A DNA stretch of 7,306 bases. Source: Nanobdellota archaeon (lineage in GTDB: Archaea > Nanobdellota > Nanobdellia > Pacearchaeales > GW2011-AR1). The notes beneath the pieces were generated by a model that was given only the letters and a program-made list of their open reading frames with translations, was not told the origin of the DNA and searched no databases. The stretch is taken from NCBI GenBank assembly GCA_018830845.1, contig JAHJRS010000095.1:1-7306 (forward strand). Reading direction: 5' to 3'. Positions within the stretch are counted from its first letter, which is position 1, and every line of letters starts with the position of its first letter. This document shows, one piece after another, positions 1-4,901 of the stretch. The position numbers were made by a program, and so were the translations under genes.

Positions 1-1731
1 AAAACCCTTTTCCCATTTTCCCTTCGTGAAAAAGATTTTCCAAGACATATTTGTGTTACAGGGATGAGCGGAAGCGGAAAAACGACTTTTGCAATAAATC
101 TATTAAAAAATTTTGTAAAAAGGGACAAACCTTTTTTAGTTTTTGACTGGAAAAAAAGTTTCAGGCCTTTATTGAAAGAAGACGCTTCGATAATGTGTTT
201 TACAATAGGAAATGAAGGAGTAAGCAACTTATTCAAAACAAATATAAATCGTCCTCCAAAAGGCGTTTCCCCAAAAGAATGGATTAACGCACTTTGTGAT
301 TTATTGACCGAAAGTTTTAATGTTTCATTCGGAGTTCATAAGATTTTACTGGAAACTCTTGACGAAATATTTTTAGGATGGGGGGTTTACGAAGGTTCAA
401 ATCTTTTTCCAAATTGGGAGCATGTAAAAAAGATGCTTGAAATAAAATCAAAAGAAGCAAAAGGAAGGGAATCCGGGTGGTATGAAAGTGCCTTGAGAGT
501 TGCAACCGTTTTGACTTTCGGAGACTTTGGAAAAGTGATAAATTACGACGGAAAAAAAAGTTTGTCTATTGAAGATCTCTTTACCAAAAAGGCAATTTTT
601 GAATTGAATTCTCTTTCAAATATTGAAAAGAAATTTTTCTGCGAGTATGTTTTGACTTATATTTACAAATTAAAAAAGGCAGGTGCAGACAGGGCATCAG
701 AGGAATTTAATCATGCTATTTTGGTTGATGAAGCACATAACATTTTTTTGAAAAAAAATACAAATTTCATGACGGAATCTGTAACAGATATGATTTATAG
801 GGAAATGCGTGAATATGGGACAGGACTAATCTGTCTTGACCAGCACGCTTCAAAGTTAAGTGATACCGTTATAGGGAACAGTGCATGCCATGTTGCATTT
901 CAGCAGCAGCTTCCCCAGGACCTGGATGAAATAAGTTCTCTTATGCAGTTGAAAGACAAAAAAGAAATTTTCACCCAGCTTCCTGTTGGTTCAGCGATAG
1001 TAAAACTCTCTGAAAGGTATACTTCACCATTTTTGATAAAAGTTCCCTTCAATGAGTTAAGAAATGAAAACCTGGAGGACACCAAAATAAAAAATAAAAT
1101 GGATTGTGTGATTAAAGGAATTGAAGTAGAAAAAAATGACCCCGAGTTCAAAAAAGCACTTCTTGGTGAACCCCAAAAGAAAGCAATGAAAAGGGTCAAA
1201 ATAATTCCGCATGCAAGTGAGGAATTTTTCATAGGAAAAACTCTCACAAAAACGCAGGAAGTTCTTTTTGAGTTTGTTCTCTCAAAACTAAGGGCAAACA
1301 GAAAGCTCGTGGAAATTGAAAGGCTTCTTGACTCAGGAATTCATTCAGGGTATTATACAAAAAAAGATGTTTTAATTGTAATGAACAAGGCCTTGGAAGA
1401 GGCTTTTCGAAAAACTTTCAAAAAGAATCCTTGTGAAAATAAACCCTTCTCAGAAGAAATTAGATCCAAGGACTTTCCAAAAGACCTTCTGGCTGAAGAA
1501 ATGGATTTGGTTAACTTTTTGCTTCTTAATCCTGAAAATGAATTCTCAACAGTAGAAATTTACAGGCACGTGGGTTTTTCCCCAAGAAAGGGAAATATTA
1601 TAAAAAACAAATTACTTGAAAAAGGAATAATCAAAACAATGGAAGAAAGAAACACAAAAGGCTGGAAAAAATTAATAAGATTAGAAGATTCATACTCAAA
1701 CAATTCAAATACACTTTCAGTAAAAAACTAA
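1..1731 (+). CDS. HerA/VirB4-like (DUF87 type) P-loop ATPase, 5' partial
   Basis: The reading frame is open from base 1, so the ATG at 64 lies inside the gene: it is the Met of the Walker A loop and cannot be the start. Numbering codons from base 1, Walker A is G21-M-S-G-S-G-K27-T28. It is followed by a hydrophobic strand ending in D49-W-K51, as in HerA/VirB4-like ATPases. Walker B is I240-L-V-D243-E244-A-H. A third motif, L-D280-Q-H-A-S, matches the sensor glutamine region, and the Asn-Leu-Phe-Lys-Thr-Asn stretch before a Pro-rich 'PPKGVSPKEW' segment is also typical. Codons about 497-563 look like a winged-helix domain, with a helix-turn-helix 'TVEIYRHVGFSPRKGNIIKNKL'-like region ending in a basic wing. 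Such proteins are hexameric DNA-translocating motors in DNA processing, conjugation or defence. Which role applies is unknown because the N-terminal domain is missing. The family call is firm; the function is open. Confidence 0.9.
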   Translation, partial: KTLFPFSLREKDFPRHICVTGMSGSGKTTFAINLLKNFVKRDKPFLVFDWKKSFRPLLKEDASIMCFTIGNEGVSNLFKTNINRPPKGVSPKEWINALCDLLTESFNVSFGVHKILLETLDEIFLGWGVYEGSNLFPNWEHVKKMLEIKSKEAKGRESGWYESALRVATVLTFGDFGKVINYDGKKSLSIEDLFTKKAIFELNSLSNIEKKFFCEYVLTYIYKLKKAGADRASEEFNHAILVDEAHNIFLKKNTNFMTESVTDMIYREMREYGTGLICLDQHASKLSDTVIGNSACHVAFQQQLPQDLDEISSLMQLKDKKEIFTQLPVGSAIVKLSERYTSPFLIKVPFNELRNENLEDTKIKNKMDCVIKGIEVEKNDPEFKKALLGEPQKKAMKRVKIIPHASEEFFIGKTLTKTQEVLFEFVLSKLRANRKLVEIERLLDSGIHSGYYTKKDVLIVMNKALEEAFRKTFKKNPCENKPFSEEIRSKDFPKDLLAEEMDLVNFLLLNPENEFSTVEIYRHVGFSPRKGNIIKNKLLEKGIIKTMEERNTKGWKKLIRLEDSYSNNSNTLSVKN

Positions 1732-1744
1732 AAAATCGATAGAC

Positions 1745-1761
1745 TAAGGAATTATTCCTTA
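1745..1761. repeat. Perfect 17-nt palindrome just after the ATPase stop
   Basis: TAAGGAAT-T-ATTCCTTA forms 8-nt arms around a single T, starting 14 bases after the ATPase stop codon. No uninterrupted U-tract follows (the next bases are ATTTAC), so it is a poor intrinsic terminator. It could be a protein-binding site or a 3'-end-protecting hairpin. It is the first of a series of hairpins that runs to about 1960. Confidence 0.5.
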
Positions 1762-1773
1762 ATTTACAAAAAA

Positions 1774-1960
1774 GATTTTTTAGAAAATCCCCTGAAATAC
1801 CTTTAGGGTTGCCTAAGACTTTGAAGAAAAACCCTTTGAACCGCTCAAGGTTTAAAGAAATACCTTTGAACAAAGAAGTTCAGAGAAAGAAAGACATATT
1901 TCCATCTATTATGTCGTCTGAAATACCCGCGAAATACCTTAAAATACCCAATTTAGGTAT
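1774..1960. repeat. Array of GAAATACC boxes and short hairpins in the ATPase-downstream gap
   Basis: This gap holds no convincing gene. GAAATACC occurs exactly at 1794, 1857, 1920 and 1931, with near-copies at 1826 (GAAAAACC), 1889 (GAAAGACA) and 1941 (AAAATACC). The steps are 32, 31, 32, 31, 11 and 10 bases. Short inverted repeats sit between the boxes: 1774-1779/1784-1789, 1802-1807/1812-1817, 1834-1842/1849-1857, 1864-1871/1878-1885, 1893-1898/1910-1915 and 1944-1948/1956-1960. The arms differ in sequence but still pair, a few through G.U. All of this is read directly from the bases. A structured RNA 3' end, a decayed dispersed repeat, or a phased protein-binding array are possible readings. 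Confidence 0.55.
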
Positions 1961-2000
1961 ATTAATTTTTAACAACTTACTTTATTTAAAAAATAACTAA

Positions 2001-2028
2001 TTTAATAACAAATCATAAAGGTGATAAA
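2001..2028 (+). promoter_or_regulatory. A-rich leader with extended Shine-Dalgarno before the 50-residue ORF
   Basis: TTTAATAACAAA followed by AAAGGTGAT. The AGGTGAT part complements the extended 3' tail of 16S rRNA (AUCACCU) and ends four bases before the ATG at 2029. The same arrangement precedes the ORFs at 4576 and 4902, which argues that the small ORF at 2029 is a genuine translation start. Confidence 0.5.
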
Positions 2029-2181
2029 ATGGAACGTAAACAAATTTCTCTCCCAACATTGAAGAAGATATCTTTAATTTCTTTTTCATACTTTCCTGCT
2101 TATGTCAATAATTTTCATCAGGAGGGGGTTTGGATTCTTCATAAGGGATCTTTCAAAAAAGAACAAGAACGACTTTCTTAA
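2029..2181 (+). CDS. Hypothetical small protein, 50 residues
   Basis: An open frame of 50 codons begins MERKQISLPTLKK and ends with a basic, charged tail, KKEQERLS. It has no signal peptide and no clear membrane helix. The main support is its start: an AAAGGTGAT ribosome-binding site at the same spacing as for the lipoprotein gene at 4902. It ends 35 bases before the membrane-protein gene at 2217, so it could be the first gene of that unit or a leader peptide. I recognise no family. It could also be the start of a gene that has decayed, since its N-terminal ribosome-binding site is better than anything inside it. Confidence 0.4.
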   Translation: MERKQISLPTLKKISLISFSYFPAYVNNFHQEGVWILHKGSFKKEQERLS

Positions 2182-2216
2182 ATAATTAATTTCAAAACAA
2201 TTTCATGGAGTAAAAA

Positions 2217-2669
2217 ATGAAAAAGACAACTTTAGCTATAACCCGTTGGAAGGAAAAGGGACTTTCACTTATAATTGTCCTTTCACTTTCCTTTGTATTT
2301 GTTGTTTCGCTGGGTCTTTTATACATGGGTGATGCCTCCCGTGTAGACAAGGGATTTTATTCAGATGTAAATTTAATTCTTTTCCCCTTGACTTTTTTAA
2401 TTTTCTGGCTTGCAGGCAAAATTCTCATAAATTTCTTTAACTTCTTCAAAGACATGGAGGGATTCAAGGGAGCTTCTTTTGATGCCCCTCTGATGATTTC
2501 AATCTTTTGGGGTTTGTTTTTGTTTCTCATTGTTTTAATTAATGGGACATATTCAGAAAGACTTTATCACATTTTCTCAGTTTCTTATCCCTTGGTTTTT
2601 ATAGTTCACTTCTTCTTTAACCTGTTCAGAATGTTGAGATACACCTTCCCGGGTGAAGAAGAAAATTAA
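2217..2669 (+). CDS. Hypothetical four-helix membrane protein, 150 residues
   Basis: The ATG at 2217 has GGAG six bases upstream. The protein has a basic N-terminus (MKKTTLAITRWKEKG) and then four hydrophobic segments at about residues 16-37, 53-77, 91-112 and 119-142, with a short acidic tail (PGEEEN). The positive charges before helix 1 and the charged loop KDMEGFKG after helix 2 suggest an inner-membrane protein with both ends in the cytoplasm. There are no catalytic motifs and I do not recognise the family. The TonB-receptor-like gene starts 23 bases after its stop with no terminator between, so the two are almost certainly co-transcribed. An accessory or anchoring role for that barrel is possible but is inference. 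Confidence 0.85.
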   Translation: MKKTTLAITRWKEKGLSLIIVLSLSFVFVVSLGLLYMGDASRVDKGFYSDVNLILFPLTFLIFWLAGKILINFFNFFKDMEGFKGASFDAPLMISIFWGLFLFLIVLINGTYSERLYHIFSVSYPLVFIVHFFFNLFRMLRYTFPGEEEN

Positions 2670-2692
2670 TTAACAATTAACAGGAGTTTAAA

Positions 2693-4495
2693 ATGAAAAA
2701 CCCGTTCATGTTTGTTGTAGTTGTGTTTTTGGCTTGGGCGGGTTTTTCTTTCCCCCAGGGTCAAAAACCAGAATTAAAAATGGTTCCAAAAGATTCAACT
2801 CTCAAAACCACCCTTGAAGAGGTAGTAGTTGAGTCTTCAAAAGATTCTTTTAAAATTTCTCCGTTAATAGGACCTTTCTATTCTGATGACCCGCAAAAAA
2901 CCCTGACTTTAATGCCCGGGGTTGTTTCTGTAATTCCTCTTTTGGCGGAAAATACTGTTGACAATCTACCCTCTCAGTTTACAGGGATGTATTTTGGGAA
3001 GGATATGTTAATTCCAATTTTGGGAAATAAAACAATATTTCAGGGGGCAAATTCAATAGTAAACCCGGAAATATTTAATTTAATCTTAAATGCAGATTCT
3101 TATCCTGCTTTTTATGGGAGTCTTGGAGGAGTAAAAAGGATGATTCCAAAAGAGTTCAAAGAAGGATTATCCGGAAAGGTCTCTTCGGATTTCACAGACA
3201 GGTATGCCGTGTTTTCGGGAAACGGAGCTTTTTTTGGAATAGACGCAAAATCCCGATTTAGCTTAAGGCAGGTAAAAGTATTTCCCTTAATTTCAAAAGT
3301 TATACCTGAATTAAAACTGCTCCCTGAAGTAATTGACATTGAAATGCATTCTAGTTTGTCCCACAAAAAAACTTCCTTTGAAGGATATTTTCTCAATTCA
3401 AGCCAATACCAAAACTTTCAGGGAGAAAGTTCATTTGGTTTAACAGATATAAATCAAAACATTAATCATGTGATTCTTCTCGGAATTTTAAAGCACAGGC
3501 TTGAAGATGTAACTTTGAAGTTTGCCCATTCTTACGAAAAGGAAAGCCAGAGTTCTGATTTAATTTTATCATCAAACAAAGTCGAGAGCGAGGAATATTT
3601 AAGAAACCTGACGATGAATGTAGAACTTTCAGAAAAAAATGACAATTATAGAATGGGTTTTACTTTCAATTCCTTTAACAATGTAAGGCTTGAGAATGGA
3701 ACCGGAAGAAACATTTACACCCTTTATTTTGAAAAAAAGTTCATCCTTGGAAATTTCTTATTAATCCCGAGTTCTTCTCTTTCACTATTTAACAAACGCT
3801 TTGGAGATTCTGAAGTTTTGCAGGTCAGTTATTTTGCCGACAGATTCGAATTTAATTTTTCTCTTGGAAAGTATGAAACTTTCTTGTTTGACAACAATTC
3901 TATGTTCGAAAAGAGAATTTATCCCAAAGAGTATGAAAAGCAGGATATAGGCAAACACATTTCTCTTGGAGGAAGGGTTGATACAAAGTCAAATCTAGCA
4001 AGCTTTGTTGATGTTTCATTCTTTCTTAAATATCTGAATGCAGAGTTTCAAAGAGAAGGGTATGTTAAAGGAAGCTCAAAAGGAATACGTGCCCTTTTAA
4101 GAAGTGACCTTCTCAATTCCCTTTTTACGGGATACCTTGCAAGTTCAGAAATGAATGGCCATGAGATAAGCGGGACAATTAGTTATGACTTTAATTTGAC
4201 TTCTTCAATTCCTTTGTTTGAAGAGCTGGCTTTTAATTTCCAAATTGGAATTAGAGAAGGAATTTGGAGCAAAAACCATTCATCTGGGGTTTATTCCAGA
4301 TTCGAAAATTCATATTTTTTAAACCTTGGGTTTTCTTCAAATTTTAAATTCCTTGGAGTTGAGTTTGAAGCGTCAGTTGCAGGATTCAATCTTCTTGGAA
4401 AGAGTGCGGAACTTGTAAGATATTATTCTGAGGAAGAGCTGGTTTCAAAGAAGGCTCCAATTTGGGGTAATCTTCTTTTGGGTATTCAATTTTAA
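2693..4495 (+). CDS. TonB-dependent-receptor-like outer-membrane beta-barrel protein, 600 residues
   Basis: AGGAG sits six bases before the ATG. Residues 1 to about 21 are a signal peptide (MKNPF, a hydrophobic VVVVFLAW core, then Ser/Phe/Pro). L41-E-E-V-V-V-E-S48 resembles a TonB box. Residues about 65-165 read like a plug domain: 'PQKTLTLMPGVVSV', then 'INP/VNPEIFNLI' and 'PAFYGSLGGVKRMIPKE', matching the usual order of LPGV, the NP-helix and the 'P-A-x-Y-G-x-x-G-G-V' signature. The remaining 435 residues are alternating amphipathic strands, and the chain ends in Phe, as expected for BAM-inserted barrels. It lacks the carboxypeptidase-like N-terminal domain common in Bacteroidota receptors and the usual 'RG' and 'DG' plug motifs, and the barrel is short for 22 strands. 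Substrate unknown; the receptor-like fold is likely, active transport less certain. Confidence 0.8.
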   Translation: MKNPFMFVVVVFLAWAGFSFPQGQKPELKMVPKDSTLKTTLEEVVVESSKDSFKISPLIGPFYSDDPQKTLTLMPGVVSVIPLLAENTVDNLPSQFTGMYFGKDMLIPILGNKTIFQGANSIVNPEIFNLILNADSYPAFYGSLGGVKRMIPKEFKEGLSGKVSSDFTDRYAVFSGNGAFFGIDAKSRFSLRQVKVFPLISKVIPELKLLPEVIDIEMHSSLSHKKTSFEGYFLNSSQYQNFQGESSFGLTDINQNINHVILLGILKHRLEDVTLKFAHSYEKESQSSDLILSSNKVESEEYLRNLTMNVELSEKNDNYRMGFTFNSFNNVRLENGTGRNIYTLYFEKKFILGNFLLIPSSSLSLFNKRFGDSEVLQVSYFADRFEFNFSLGKYETFLFDNNSMFEKRIYPKEYEKQDIGKHISLGGRVDTKSNLASFVDVSFFLKYLNAEFQREGYVKGSSKGIRALLRSDLLNSLFTGYLASSEMNGHEISGTISYDFNLTSSIPLFEELAFNFQIGIREGIWSKNHSSGVYSRFENSYFLNLGFSSNFKFLGVEFEASVAGFNLLGKSAELVRYYSEEELVSKKAPIWGNLLLGIQF

Positions 4496-4537
4496 AAACC
4501 GCCATTTCTCTTTGCCGTTGGCGGTTTTTGTTTTTTA
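4494..4537 (+). terminator. Intrinsic terminator after the TonB-receptor-like gene
   Basis: The arms AAAAACCGCCA (4494-4504) and TGGCGGTTTTT (4519-4529) pair perfectly over 11 bp around a 14-nt loop, followed by G and a run of six T. The left arm overlaps the stop codon. With A5 on the left and T5 on the right it could also work on the minus strand, but no minus-strand gene is visible there. Confidence 0.9.
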
Positions 4538-4546
4538 TTTAATTAA

Positions 4547-4575
4547 TTTTTTAATAATAAATAAGAGGTGATACA
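4547..4575 (+). promoter_or_regulatory. A-rich leader with extended Shine-Dalgarno before the 27-codon ORF
   Basis: TTTTTTAATAATAAATA is followed by AGAGGTGAT five bases before the ATG at 4576. Because a strong terminator ends only about 10 bases upstream, any promoter for this unit must lie within or right after the terminator. TAATAA at 4552-4557 is a possible -10, with TTGTTT at 4528-4533 as a weak -35. This is a guess from composition. Confidence 0.4.
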
Positions 4576-4659
4576 ATGAGAACATTCAAATTTGTTCTTT
4601 TGTCGTTCGTTCAAATCCTCTTTGGGGTTCTATCAATTGTAGTTGGAGAGGGTATATGA
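4576..4659 (+). CDS. 27-residue hydrophobic peptide, or N-terminus of a frameshifted membrane protein
   Basis: The ORF starts with a strong AGAGGTGAT ribosome-binding site and encodes MRTFKF followed by a hydrophobic helix (VLLSFVQILFGVLSIVVG). It stops at a TGA that overlaps the next ATG as ATGA (4656-4659). Two readings fit. It may be a tiny membrane peptide translationally coupled to the next ORF. Or it may be the first helix of one roughly 97-residue membrane protein broken by a single-base change near 4650-4656. The downstream ORF begins in the middle of a hydrophobic stretch, which favours the second reading; its own GGAGAGG favours the first. Confidence 0.5.
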   Translation: MRTFKFVLLSFVQILFGVLSIVVGEGI

Positions 4660-4868
4660 TCCTTATCACAATCCTTTCAATAAAGGTATTTTTTATAGAT
4701 GAACCCTCAAATAATGCCGGTCTTAATGCAGCATCAGGGATTTTCATGTTCATAGTTCTTCCCTTGGTTTCAATTGCGTTTTGTTTATTTGGTTATGATT
4801 TATTAAAAACCATGCGGAAAAATTGGATTTCACTAAAACAGAACAAAGATAAATTCTCTTTGGATTAA
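4656..4868 (+). CDS. Hypothetical small membrane protein, 70 residues
   Basis: The ATG overlaps the previous stop, and GGAG at 4645-4648 could serve as its ribosome-binding site. The first 14 residues (MILITILSIKVFFI) are a short hydrophobic stretch. A polar segment EPSNNAGLNAASG follows, then a full helix at about residues 30-50 (IFMFIVLPLVSIAFCLFGYDLL) and a basic tail (KTMRKNWISLKQNKDK) that should be cytoplasmic. The family is not recognised. The first hydrophobic part is too short for a good standalone helix, consistent with this being the C-terminal part of a protein starting at 4576. It ends 33 bases before the lipoprotein gene with no terminator, so the two are likely co-transcribed. 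Confidence 0.65.
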   Translation: MILITILSIKVFFIDEPSNNAGLNAASGIFMFIVLPLVSIAFCLFGYDLLKTMRKNWISLKQNKDKFSLD

Positions 4869-4872
4869 TAAA

Positions 4873-4901
4873 TTTTTAATAACAAACTAAAAGGTGAAAA
4901 A
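4873..4901 (+). promoter_or_regulatory. A-rich leader with Shine-Dalgarno of the lipoprotein gene
   Basis: TTTTTAATAACAAA is followed by AAAGGTGA, six bases before the ATG at 4902. This is nearly the same leader as at 2001-2028 and 4547-4575. It fixes the lipoprotein start, which also gives a correct signal peptide. Confidence 0.55.

Noticed and set aside
64..66. ATG at 64 as the ATPase start
   Set aside because: The frame is open to base 1, and the Met sits inside the Walker A loop, so starting there would remove the first strand of the P-loop fold.
900..1247. Minus-strand 115-codon ORF inside the ATPase gene
   Set aside because: It lies fully antisense to conserved ATPase sequence and encodes a Ser/Phe-rich composition typical of an antisense shadow.
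1631..1873. Minus-strand 80-codon ORF with repeated Lys-Gly-Ile-Ser
   Set aside because: It starts at TTG without a ribosome-binding site, overlaps the well-supported ATPase C-terminus, and its repeats come from the box array.
1794..1948. CRISPR-like array because of 31-32 base periodicity
   Set aside because: Only 8 bases are conserved per unit and the whole period is about 31.5 bases, leaving no room for a repeat plus spacer of normal size; no cas gene is present.
1743..2000. Open frame of about 86 codons, usable start only TTG at 1809, with repeated Glu-Ile-Pro
   Set aside because: There is no ATG with a ribosome-binding site, the composition is odd, and the Glu-Ile-Pro repeats are the GAAATACC boxes read through one frame; the 31/32-base steps do not keep that frame.
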